Source: Hippopus hippopus
Lineage: Eukaryota > Mollusca > Bivalvia > Cardiida > Cardiidae
Direction: 5' to 3'
Length of the DNA: 64,000 nucleotides
NCBI GenBank assembly: GCA_946811185.2
Contig: OX328099.1
Location: forward strand, 39,667,299 to 39,731,298
This document shows positions 11,600-22,700 of the stretch, one piece after another (the first letter of the stretch is position 1; every line of letters starts with the position of its first letter). The position numbers and the translations under genes are program-made. The notes beneath the pieces were generated by a model that did not search any database, had not been told where the DNA came from, and was given only the letters and a program-made list of their open reading frames with translations.

Positions 11600-13560
11600 G
11601 AGAGATAAGCTTAGTCCAAATTTCGCAAACATAACACCTCATGTGCATATAGAAATGAACTTGGTGTCCATCATTACTTGTATAGCGCTTACAACATGCC
11701 TATTCAAACTCTCCGACCAGCGGTCCTTGGCTAGGAGAGGAGCCATGTCGTACGTAGTGGAAAGAGGGTGTCCATTTTTAGCGCAGTAAGTAACGAGAAA
11801 CATTCTGCTTTTCAGTACGTTCGGTGTTGAGCGCCGTTTTCAACAGTATATCGGTTATATCACGACGGCCAGTACACGTACCTGGTATGTGTTTCTGGTG
11901 GTTCCTTTCACCAGTGCAACACACAACACTTTTCAAGTCACTGGCTGCTTCGCTACAAAAATGTCGAAACTACGTCCACTGGTGAAAGATCAGTGGATTC
12001 AGTCAGACTAGCTATCGTCAACACTGGAACATAGTTTGACTGAGCTGGAAATCGATCAAACGGTTCCTGAAGACGATGAAAATTCTAAAATTGGTGTTTC
12101 TTAATAATCAGCATGACTAAGCCACCCGACTCTTTGATGGAGGTCACGGTACTGTACATGTCAAGTAAAGGTTTTTTCTCAACATAATTTTACATTATAA
12201 TTAAAAGGATTCATGTAAGTCTTACTGCAGAATACCTCTCTCAAACTTTGGATCTTTTAATAACCTTTTGTTAATGAGTGAAGCTAGATCTGTTTGGTTT
12301 CCGAGAAATACTTCCCCGAATTTGCATTGTGAACAAATGGCGTGATTATTGTCCATATTATCCGTTGGATTCAGAAAGCATTTTTGGCAAGTCACTCTAT
12401 ATAACCCTCCGCCCTTCTTTCCCCCCCCCCCCCGTTCGAATACGGCTGTAGCGGGGCTCGGTAAACGAAACACGCTCTTCTGAGTAAATGCGCCTTTAAT
12501 CTTCTTTAATATTTCATTACAATACTAAAAACCAACATAACATAGCGGTGTAGGCGGCATTGGCGATTCTCAACTATGAGCTTACTTTCCTTCAAGCCCG
12601 CTCGACCGCTACTGATTTTGAAAAAGCAAAATAAACAATTTAACGTCATTTTGGCGTCGCGTGAACGTCGCGTGTATTTTGGTACGGCGCGACGTTACGA
12701 TATGCTAAAATGTACTAACTAAGAGCTTGAACGCTCTTACAACGGCCTTACTAGGCTGCAGAATAAGCGTAAGCTACATGATATTCTGCAGAAACCCGCG
12801 GAATGAACTTTTCAAAATACTGGACTCTGCTTTGATTCTCGCGCAAACACAAGATGGAAACCTGTCATACTCTCTACAAAGGAGAACATCGAAAAAATAC
12901 GACCGTGAATTTATCTCGAATTTTGATGTAAAAAGCAAACTATTTCTCCTTTTCTTGTCAATCATTCCATCTGAATAACATAGATCCACAACATCATTTC
13001 ATTCGCCCGAATTGTACATACGGAAAAAGTAAGTGGTAAAAACGGTAAATTCTGCAAATTCGTTTCAGCACGAAACTGTCTCTTGCTAAAATACCTGGGC
13101 GAAACTAGGGGCGAAAACGGCAAGAAGAATCAAAGTGCTGTAAGCCCTCTAGTACTCTGCAGTATACAGAAGAACTCATGTTCGCGATAAAACTTGTCGC
13201 AAAATGAGAATATTACATGCCTGGTTTGTAAACAAGATCAGACTGCAAGATTTGTGAAGCACTGTTAGGATACCAAAAGTCAGACTGGACCAATTAAAAT
13301 GGACGCAATGATTTGGCTGGTGTTTAATAAAATTTGCAATCAAGTAGATCTAGATTTAAATAATAGATCTTTTTATAAATACCTGTATACAGATTTGACG
13401 CGGGAAGTAATATATGCATTTATTGGCTCATTTAGAAAAGTCACTGAAAGTCAGTAAACCCAATCATGTATGGCAGATATTACTGATTTTACAAGACTGC
13501 TTTTTGAGGAAAAAAATATGCAAGAAATAAGATGTGTTTTAATAGTAAATATGTATATAT
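11600..13560. other. No gene supported; CpG-richer patch near 12540-12720
   Basis: About 2 kb without supported exons. The stretch 12540-12720 is richer in CpG (for example GGCGTCGCGTGAACGTCGCG) than its surroundings. A C-homopolymer lies at about 12421-12434. A short minus-strand ORF at 12222-12473 has two CxxC pairs, but no splice or homology support was found. Confidence 0.35.
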
Positions 13561-13569
13561 ACTCATGAT

Positions 13570-13795
13570 TTAACTCTTTACCAAACGACAAAATTTTAGA
13601 CTGATCCAAATTGAGGGCATTTGCAGACGACATATCAAATGTAGCTGAAATGATGTTAATTGTCAGCAAAAGTAAAGAAAACCTTGTGGGAAAAGGAGAA
13701 AATCCTGGTTACAAGCATTTTCTCCTTTTCCCACAAGGTTTTCAAAAGGCTCCTTCAGGGTCGTTAAAACCAGGAATTGTTTGGTAAAGGGTTAA
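13570..13795. repeat. TTAA MITE family 1, full copy (226 bp)
   Basis: TTAA at 13570-13573 and 13792-13795. Ends CTCTTTACCAAACGAC and GTTTGGTAAAGGG. Left arm ACAAAATTTTAGACTGATCC, central palindrome at about 13682-13741. Confidence 0.9.
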
Positions 13796-13931
13796 ATACT
13801 GTTTTTTCAAACTGTTAATGCCATGATATCATCAGCGCCTTTATAAATAATAAAGCTATGTTCGGGAAAACTACTTTGACTATGGCTGGCTAGTTCAACC
13901 ACAAGCGCGAGTAGATCTAACAACATTTACA

Positions 13932-14052
13932 ATGAGCCCCAAGGGAAGTAGCACAAGTCTGCCAATGAGTTCCACAACAACACACATAAACTGGTTATCA
14001 GTGGTCTATAATCGATTTGTGAAGGAGTATGTGCCCATGGAACTGTTCAAAG
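13932..14052 (+). CDS. Penultimate exon of the unrecognised plus-strand gene (5' limit uncertain)
   Basis: Open reading ends at a strong donor (AAAG then GTACGT) in phase 1. From the ATG at 13932 it gives 40 codons, MSPKGSSTSL followed by THINWLSVVYNRFVKEYVPM. The frame is open upstream to about 13854, so the true acceptor may be further left, or this may be a start codon of an alternative transcript. Phase matches the terminal exon at 14980 exactly. No family recognised. Confidence 0.5.
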
Positions 14053-14549
14053 GTACGTAAAGATGCACTCAGTATAACCCTTCGACCACAAAATGAATTA
14101 ACAGCTAGCCATGTGTGTATTTGGTGAAAAGTCTAGACTAAGTTCAACCGGCTCACATGTGGAGTCTGATCTTGGTCCACACTACCAAAACCTCCGCTGA
14201 TTTCAGACAAATTTATTACATAAAACACACACACACAAAAAAAGAAAATCTGGACCAATACGCGTTTGCCAATGTATGGATCAACATAATTATCAGCAAT
14301 GGCTTATATATCATTACACACTCATAATTTCTTTGCCCAGTGTATCTAATAAGGTATTTGACAGCGTGTATAAATAAGCAAACAGTAAGTTCTATGCAAT
14401 ACAATGAGTCTGATCTGTCCACAAAAAACATAACTATCTAGTTATGAATTGTCAGTATGCAGTTGATGGGCTGTCCAATTTTGCACGGTATAAAAGTTGA
14501 CAAAAGCCTTAAAAAAATATTTATCAACTACTTGTACTTTCAGGGCTAG

Positions 14550-14786
14550 TTAACCCTCTACCAAACAATCTTGTGTTTTGATGACCCCGAGGTAAATACC
14601 GTTTAAAAACACTGGAAAAAGGAGGGAATGCTGGTAACCAGCATTCTCTCTTTTATCCCCCCAGTGTTTTAGAACTACCCAATTTAAGACAAATATCACC
14701 ATTTGTGCAATGCTGAATTTGTTGTCTGCAAATGCTTTCAATTTGGACCAGTCTAAAATTTTGCCATTTTTGGTAGAGTAAATTAA
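14550..14786. repeat. TTAA MITE family 1 copy inside the intron before the terminal exon
   Basis: TTAA at 14550-14553, left end CCCTCTACCAAACAATC, central foldback ATGCTGGTAACCAGCAT, right end TTTGGTAGAGTAAATTAA. Confidence 0.75.
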
Positions 14787-14794
14787 AATTAAGA

Positions 14795-14905
14795 ATTTGT
14801 TACATATGCAATTTAAGCATCGTCCAGTTCAACACAGAGATTGGACCGTGGCACTTAGAAATATTTACTTATTACTTGTTCATTTCAGGAAAGAATATGC
14901 CATGT
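14795..14905 (+). pseudogene. Degenerate duplicate of the terminal exon
   Basis: The stretch at about 14810-14842 (CATCGTCCAGTTCAACACAG) resembles CACCATCCAGTTTAACACAG in the terminal exon, and GGAAAGAATATGCC at about 14889 recurs at about 14996. Both lie upstream of the exon and carry no open frame. Confidence 0.5.
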
Positions 14906-14979
14906 TAATGCGCAGTCAGATTTTGCACAGAAGTTCAATGCTGGCCCTGGGCATCCTAAATGTTTATTTACTATTGCAG

Positions 14980-15086
14980 GGCTAATCAATTGTGGGAAAG
15001 AATATGCCCTCTATGCTATTGATGCACCATCCAGTTTAACACAGAAACTGAATGTCGACTACAGCGCTGTACCAGGAATAGGTTAA
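14980..15086 (+). CDS. Terminal exon of the unrecognised plus-strand gene
   Basis: An acceptor (TTTACTATTGCAG) is followed by 2 + 105 bases that continue the phase of the exon ending at 14052. The frame reads LINCGKEYALYAIDAPSSLT and ends in SAVPGIG and a TAA at 15084-15086. A poly(A) signal follows 120 bases later. The gene converges on DDX24, whose stop codon lies 1.5 kb further right. Function not recognised. Confidence 0.6.
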
Positions 15087-15167
15087 CACTTGATAATATA
15101 ATTCTATGATGATAAAGGTTTACTGACCTGTATTATTTCTTTTTATGCTGTTTAACTGATACTTCAA

Positions 15168-15389
15168 CTCTTTACAAGATGACAAAGTGTTATATTTGTC
15201 ATTCCAATAAAAATTAAAGAAGACCAATGAAACATATCCCAATAATGGAACTTGTCTGTCAATTAGTATGAAATGTGAGAAAAGGATGAAGTGCTTGTTA
15301 CCATCATTTTCTTCTTTTTCACCAAAATGTCTTCAAAAGCATTCTTCCTCAAGGTTGTTAAATCAAAGGATTGTTTGGTGTGGGGTTAA
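15168..15389. repeat. TTAA MITE family 1, decayed copy overlapping the 3' end of the plus-strand gene
   Basis: Left end CTCTTTACAAGATGACAAAG, shortened centre, right end TTGTTTGGTGTGGGGTTAA with TTAA at 15386-15389. It contains the AATAAA at 15206. Confidence 0.7.
15206..15211 (+). promoter_or_regulatory. Candidate poly(A) signal AATAAA for the plus-strand gene
   Basis: The first AATAAA after the TAA at 15086; it lies within a decayed MITE arm. Confidence 0.45.
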
Positions 15390-16300
15390 ATCCCTAAGCT
15401 TCAATGCACCAAGCAAAGCCAAGTTAAAATTGTCCTGAATAGAGCTGAATGAGTCATAATGCTATCAAAACAAAACTTGACACCATAGCAGGGCAGCTGG
15501 TAACACTCAAGGCCAGGAACTCGGGGTTTAGGGTTCAGACTTGGTCAACGTTCTTTCCTTCCATGGATTGACCGAGTCATTAGACAAAGTCTTTTCTCTA
15601 GCACCCCTCAACATCAATTCGACTCTCGTAAGGCTTGTCAAGAATGCTGTGTGTAGCACTGGTTAAAAACATCAGTTATGTATCAATAGGTACTCCAGAT
15701 GCTGTGACATTCTAAAAGCACTGTTGTAAAAGTATGAAAACATAGTGACAGGGTGAAAATACCACTACTCTCTTTGAAATACCACTGCTCTCTTTGGTAT
15801 GGCCCAACCATGAACCAAGGCAAGCAGCCTTCTACAACACACAGAGAAACAGTATCCATTTAACTGCACTTTGTGTACAGTGAAGACAGAAATCAGATTG
15901 TGTAGAATTTGCATTTTGATCGTAAATCTACGCTATCCTATATTTCATACAATGTTCCGGTAAAAACAGCTTTGATGGTGAAATATTTGGGACTTTTTCC
16001 AAGGCTAAAATATTGATTGATGGAATATTATTACACCATGCTGATGGTTGAAAAATGTACCCAGGATCTAAGCACATGCAACAAAAAGAAGTGAAATACT
16101 GTAATTTTACCCATTACAGGTTAGGATCTATGCTTGTTGCTTTGCATGCTGATCAGTTTCTACACTGGATCTAAATCTAACCTGAAACAGTATCAGACTT
16201 TTTTCACCTACACACAAATCAGAAACCTTCAAACCTTACTCACTTTTTATCAATTTTAAAATGGGGATAACCTGAGGATAGAATCAATCTCTTTCTATTC
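15390..16300. other. Region between the convergent genes, no gene seen
   Basis: AT-rich, without coding exons. A short duplicated phrase (ACCACTACTCTCTTTGAAAT and ACCACTGCTCTCTTTGGTAT) lies at 15761-15800. Confidence 0.4.
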
Positions 16301-16309
16301 AATAAAAAT

Positions 16310-16315
16310 TTTATT
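16310..16315 (-). promoter_or_regulatory. DDX24: Candidate poly(A) signal AATAAA for DDX24
   Basis: The minus strand reads AATAAA about 265 bases past the DDX24 stop, just beyond the MITE that fills the proximal 3' UTR. Confidence 0.5.
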
Positions 16316-16362
16316 AACAAATACATGTACAACAAAAAACAGATGATTAAATTCTCACTTGT

Positions 16363-16578
16363 CAACTCTTTATCAAACAACAAAATTTTAGACTCATTCA
16401 TATTGAAAAAAAATGCAAACAACACAGTCACTATGACTGGATTCTCATTGAAAGAGTAGAAAACACTGTAAGAAAAGGAGAAAATACTGGTTACCAGCAT
16501 TTTCTCCTTTTCCCACATTGTTTTCAAAAGCCGTCTTCCTCAGAGTTATCAAAACATCGGTCGTTTGGTAAAGGTTAA
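16363..16578. repeat. TTAA MITE family 1 copy abutting the DDX24 stop codon
   Basis: Left end CTCTTTATCAAACAACAAAA, near-perfect central palindrome at about 16468-16524, right end CGTTTGGTAAAGG. TTAA at 16575-16578 directly touches the TGA stop of DDX24 (16579-16581 on the minus strand). Confidence 0.85.
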
Positions 16579-16742
16579 TCAGTTCACTTTAGCCATCATT
16601 CTGTTCTGTTTTTTCATCTTCCATTTATCTTTTTTCTTCTTCAATGGTTTTTCAGCTAATGGTTTTTTCTTCAGATTTTTCATGATTTTTTCTTGTTTCT
16701 TTTTGTCTGTCTTTAATTGTGCTAGTGCTCCACCTGTCTCAT
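16579..16742 (-). CDS. DDX24: DDX24 terminal coding exon 18
   Basis: Acceptor ATTTTATTGCAG, 54 codons and TGA, in phase with exon 17. Lys-rich tail ([20 protein letters not shown], ending MMAKVN) like the basic C-terminus of DDX24. The stop codon abuts a MITE. Confidence 0.85.
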
Positions 16743-19700
16743 CTGCAATAAAATTATGCAACAACTCTGTCTGTTCAGAAGTATTTTCATATCCATCCAT
16801 CCATCCGTCCATCCATCCATCCATCCATCTGTAATGCAGTCATTCAAGCATCTATCCATCCATCACACTTTCATCCAGCATTCCATCATACTTTCTTCCA
16901 TCCATCTACAAAATAGTGAACTTGTAATACTAGTTAAATCATTTTTCAATTTGTTTTTAAATCTGACAAATAGGTCCCTAGGGTAGGGTGCCATTATTTT
17001 TTCTGTCTTGTATTGTCAGTATAATTTGTTGTCTATGCCATTTTCACTCAATGATAAAATTTTCACATACTTTACATACTTTCACTAAAGAATAATCATG
17101 GGGAGTATATACATGTATGCTTATTTTTAAATTGGGAAATACCAATTATCATATGCAGATTAAGTTCCTCATATTGAAATGAGGAACAACATGCAAGATG
17201 CAATTTCTCATTCTGCCACATTGTTTTCACATGTAATTACATGCATATAATTAACCTTAATGCATACTGACTTTTATCATTTTGCAAATATGAAATCAAA
17301 TTTCAACGAACTCACTTTTATTGACGGGTATTGCCAGTTTACCACTTTTAGTTGGGTACTTTCCCCCTGTAACCAAAGGCACTATGGGCTGTTTCAGTAA
17401 CATTTCTAATTCTGTTTTTAAAAATTTCATGGAGCGTTTGTGTTCTGCTTGCTTTCTATCATCACCAATATCTGCTAAACTAGTACAAGTCAAGGTCTGA
17501 ACATCAATACTTTTGTTATAAACATGTCCCTATAAAGTTTCTAGCTCAATTACATGCATCACATGCAAATAAAATCAGACATGACAGAAAAAAATCTGTA
17601 TCTAGACAGTGTGTAATATGGTTCTGAACATGCACACAGAATAAAATTCAGATTGGTTTGCAATTTGAGCATCAAAATGATACGCAACAATATCTATCTG
17701 CCATTTATTCCAAAAATTTATTACTCACTTAACTAGTACTTTTTTAAAAATTTCTTAATGTTTTCAAATAAAATCATCAATAGTTGCAAAATTCTTTTAA
17801 AATCTGTAGGTACACAATAACATGGATATCATGTTGTAGTACCTTTCCTGGTGCTTGTATCTGGGTCTCCTTATGTAGAAAAATTTTGATATTTTGATAT
17901 ATCTTGGTCTTGCAAGATATAAAAGTTCCCCAAGCAGCTCAAGCAAATACAAGCACCAGGACTATTACTACACTATATTTTGTATGTATACACAGACAAT
18001 ACCAAAATTTGCTAGAACCAATCACCACACATCATGGAGATAACAACAGCATTCCATGCTGTATTGCAGGTATTTGGAGAAAAGGTAAATGAGTAAAACC
18101 TGCCATCCTTCATTAGCTTCCTGCCATAGATTCTATGCATCCTTGATCATTGCTCCAAACTTCTCATAGCATATTCAGTGTGATGATTAACAGTATCTAC
18201 AATCATGTACAGATTATGAAGAAAGCTCAAATCTTCTGATTCACAAGTATTGAAACAGTGTAACAGTTTTATTATACTTGCATCCAATAGTAGTACCGGT
18301 AAGTTTCATATTTCCTATACTTCCTCCTCAGAACTTTACCACACACACCCAAATTTTTACCAACCTTAAGGAAAAGTGCTTTTGAAAATACTGTGTGAAA
18401 AGCAAAGAATGCTAGTAAACAGCATTTTTTTTCCTTTCCTCCTCATATTTTCTTCCCCTTTAAAGACAATTTCCATCGTTTAAACCACCTTCTTATGAAC
18501 AAAGTCCGTAACAAAGAAACAAATGAATAAATGCATGGCAGTACAAACCGCATCTGGCGGGATTCGAACCCATGGCGGACAAGATCCTCGTTTTTCGAGG
18601 TTTAAAAGACCAATACCTTAACCACTGAGCCAAAGAGATATCTCTCTAATGCAGTTGTTAGGTATTGTATTTAAATCGGGACGAAGCCATGCATGAAGGA
18701 ATGGTCTCCCGTAACACATCCCCTCTTAAAGTCATCATTTATTGATGACTCAAAGCCTTATTAGGCAGTAAGTCTATTATTTAGACAATAAATGTCCGTT
18801 TTTGGACAACAAATGGGATTAATGGCTCAATGGCCAATCCCGGACGAGCCCCCATCTTACGAACAAAGTCCGTTACAAAGAAACAAATGAACAAATGCAT
18901 GGCAGTACAAACTGCATCTGGCGGGATTCGAACCCATGGCGGACAAGATCCTCATTTTTCGAGGTTTAAAAGACCAATACCTTAACCACTGAGCCAAAGA
19001 GATATCTCTCTAACACAGTTGTTAGGTATTGTATTTAAATCGGGACGAAGCCATGCATGAAGAAGTGGTCTCCCGTAACAACCTTTACTTTGTTGCCTGC
19101 AAATGATTTTGATTTGGACAAGCCCAAAACCCATTTTGTTTGGTAATGAGTTAACTCTTTACTAGAAAATAAAATCATAGACTTGTCCATATTGAAAACA
19201 TTTACAGACAACAAATCAAATGTGGCTGTTACGGTTGAATTTGTCTTTCAAAGCAAGGAAAACTGTTGAAAATAGAAAAATGCTTGTTACTAGCCTTTTC
19301 CCTTCTCCCACCATGTTTTCAAAAGCCATTTTCCTCTGTGTTTTTAAAACAGGAGATCGTTTGGTAAAGGGCTACTCTCCAACATTTACAATCACTCTAA
19401 AAATATTTGAAGTTAAGAATGGAATTAATCAGATGATCAAACGATATCAGAAAGGATACATTCCGTCGTCCTCAATATCTATGCCGGATTCATCTGCCAT
19501 TTTCTTGAACCAGTCATTCTGCCGCTTCCTTTTCTGAAATCTAAAACAACCAGAATATACTAGTTACAGTAGAACCTCAATTATTCAAATGCAAAGTGTG
19601 ATAAGAAATTTATTTAGAGCATCAAACAATCTCTGTATTTCAACTACAAAAAATAGATTACTTTTATTCATCCACTTAAAAGTCTCCATTCCATGCTGTA

Positions 19701-22700
19701 AGAATACTGGCTATCATTGAGTGAGTTTACAGATAACTAAATATCTTTTATACACATCCTGACTGAAAACAAGACCACCACATACAGGTGCTAACGCTCG
19801 GCTGCAGCTGCTTTCTTCTTAAGGAAAACTTCCGAGTCAATAAAAGGGCATAACTGTGTCTAAAATACTTTGATGGTTATCTGCCCTAAATGTATTGGTT
19901 CCCCTTTTGATGTTTAACAAGTTGTCCAAGTTTAAATTCAATGTCTTCATAAATAACAGAGGTATTGTAAAATGTCTAAGTTTTTGCAAAAGGATAGAAA
20001 ATCATAGAATAACAGAAAATCATACATTGTTAGAAAGTGAATTCAAATCTGAATAGACAGATGGTAAATACATACAATTACATTAAATAGTGAGTTTACA
20101 TTTAAACATCAAAAATCTATATAACCACCAGTTTGCCATATGCAGACGTCAATGTCAACTTTAAACATCACACTTGGCTAAAGTCAATACCTAGGTTGAC
20201 TCTCTTGACGAAGTCACCGCCGGTGGCCACGCATCTCAAGCTAATTTGTAAGAATCTTATGTGCTGCTGTTCTGGAAATGCCGATCTTATCTGCTATCAC
20301 CTGGACCACGAGGTTTCTATCTTTTTTTACCATATCATGAACACAGTCTTTATTTGTAGTCATCACAATAGACGGCCTTCCAGGTCGCTCACTATCTTCT
20401 ACTGATGTTCATTTGTTCCGAATTCATTTCTGCCATTTAAAGACGAATGTCTTTCCACATTTTGGCAAACTAGCTGATTCTTCGACCATTCACAGGGTTT
20501 CAGATGGATACTACCTTAAACCATGGCAAAACTTTGTAGGTCCATGTTTACAGTTGGCTTCATGTTGACTGATATTCACTGTTACCCATCACTTTCAAAA
20601 ATTTTGGTAGAAACTTCAAAACCTAGTGTAACATCCTCAACTTTACAGGTAGTGGCTTCAGGACATCACATAAAGTAATATAGTTTTGTGGCATTTATTG
20701 ACCATTGATGCCTATATAACAAGGTGTATTAAGGACTTGAGTTTTATTGAAATTACAGCCTGCGTCAAACATGCAACCCATGTTGCTATGGAAACCAATA
20801 GCTCTTTGTTGGTTACATATGATCACTTAATGTCACATTTCCATATTGTATATAAATTACTTAATCTATTTCTATCAATATGTGCATATACGCTTTTGAA
20901 CTTTTAATACATAATTCAGCAAACTTTGAGGACAACCCTCATAGACTGTACGGTAGATGGTTAAAAATTGTTAAAACAAAAAAAACTTGTTAGGGCCCAA
21001 CTCACCTGTATTCCTGTGTTTCAATTCTACGTACAAGATCCACCCTCTGCTTGACCTCTGATAAATATTCAGGTTCTACTGGGAAAAGTGGTAAATCTTC
21101 ATCTGTAAATGGAACTCTTATCGTTATGTAAAGGACAAAAGCACAAATGCACGTGATTAGCCCTTACAAAATAAAAACTAACACATTTCTGCAGATACTT
21201 ATAAACAGAAAATTGTATGTCTGAAAAGGGGCGCATCAATGTCAAAGTATCTTTGGATAGTTGCCTGTCCAATTGGTGTGAATTCCCCTGTTGATAGTAA
21301 ACAATTTGCCGTAGTTTGAAGTAAGTAACTTCAGTTGTGACAAAAAAAAAATGTCCAAGTTTTTACAGGACAACAACACATTTTACAGGGCTATGAAAAT
21401 AAGTTGACATTTTATTGAAAACGGCCAAACCAATAAAGAAACAGCTAGTAAAAAAAGAAATAAGCAAAGCGTGCAACTCTTGGCAATTCCTGTCAAACTA
21501 TTGTTGAATTTCACCTATTTGTGTAGTCTGACCTTGAACTACACTATTCCCCAAAACTACTGATGTGATAGGCTCTAAGGAATAACTATTGTCTGGATGT
21601 TAATATGATCACATTCAAACTTCCACACTGGAAAACAATGTGACAAACAGATAAACTGCTTAAACAAGCAATGTCTCTTTTTACCATAATGCTTCTACAT
21701 GTATTCAAGCATTTAACTTTAATTCATGTTAATTATTAATATTTTTCACAAGGATATTTTCAAATCTAATTCAGATTTGATTTGAAAGTTAACTCCTCAC
21801 CAGACAACAAAACTTTCGACTTGCCCAAATTGAAAGCATTTGCAGGCAACAAATTGATGTTGTTTAAATGATGGAATTTGTTTGGAAAGGGTAGAAAACA
21901 TAGTGAGAAAAGGAGAAAATGCTGGTTATCAGCATTTTCTCCTTTTCCCTTATTGTTTTCAAAAGCTTCCTTCTTCCAGGCCGATGAGTATGGGATTGTT
22001 TGCTACAGTAGATCAAAATCTACCATACCTCTGTTTAATGTGTTGATGATCTTCTTATAGTTTTTCATGTCATTTGGCCCAATTAACACAATGCTCAAGC
22101 CTTCCTTCGATGCTCTGGCTGTACGCCCACTTCTGTGTATATAGTTCTGAAATATTGTAAATTTGTGTGTTTGTTTGTATGGTGTTCTGACACTGTTATC
22201 AACAGTCATTTATATCATAGTGGCCAGTGCAACTATCCATGCTATCCTTGAGTTTCTTTTACCAGTATTTCGCACAATATTCTCTCCAAACAACAAGCCG
22301 CTTTTCCATATAACCATCTTGGAAACAATGATCAGCTGTGACAAAGGCCAAACTGGAGATTTGAACCGGCATCCCCCTGGTTTCAAGTTCTTCAAATTCA
22401 AAGTCATTACCTAATCTGACTAATTCCAAGCAAATGAATTGTGGACTATCTTTGTAAAATATGAGGAATTAGTAGAAATAAAGGTTTAGAATAACCAGCA
22501 TTTTCTCCTTTTCCCACAACATTTTCTATCCTTCTAGAGACAAGTTTCAATTTTAGGAGTCAAATTTCATTTGTTGTCTGCAAATGCTTTCAATATGAAC
22601 AAGTCTCAAATATTGTTGTCTAGTAAGGATTTAATCAACAATTTTTCAGTACGGTACTTCAAAACAATCTTCTACTGACAACTCTTTTTGGTGTTTCAGT

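Larger units (their letters stand above)
18491..19080 (-). mobile_element. TRIM-type mini LTR retroelement with tRNA-like LTRs
   Basis: Two direct repeats of exactly 226 bp (18491-18716 and 18855-19080, about 96% alike) flank a 138 bp interior. Read on the minus strand, the interior begins immediately after the 5' LTR with TGGGGGCTCGTCCGGGAT. This is a primer binding site for tRNA-Pro, the same string used by murine leukaemia viruses. The interior ends with a purine tract (AAGAGGGGATG) before the 3' LTR, which starts TGTTACGGG. The target duplication is ACCT (18487-18490 and 19081-19084). No coding capacity, so it depends on another element's enzymes. Confidence 0.9.
18332..19154. repeat. TTAA MITE family 1 copy split by a TRIM element
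   Basis: MITE sequence stops at 18490 and resumes at 19081 after the TRIM; the ACCT at the junction is duplicated. The right end TTTGTTTGGTAATGAGTTAA ends in TTAA 19151-19154, which is also the start of the next copy. Confidence 0.8.

Noticed and set aside
12222..12473. Minus-strand ORF with two CxxC pairs as a zinc-finger exon
   Set aside because: No splice sites in phase and a poly-Gly stretch from a homopolymer.
17296..17493. Reading DDX24 exon 17 through to the TGA at 17296 as the C-terminus
   Set aside because: A strong GTGAGT donor at 17315 leads in phase to a Lys-rich exon at 16579-16742 that fits the family's basic tail.
18520..18650. A genuine tRNA gene in the TRIM LTR
   Set aside because: The acceptor stem does not pair and the anticodon stem is weak. 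It occurs twice as part of the 226-bp LTRs, so it is a tRNA-like promoter, not a tRNA gene.
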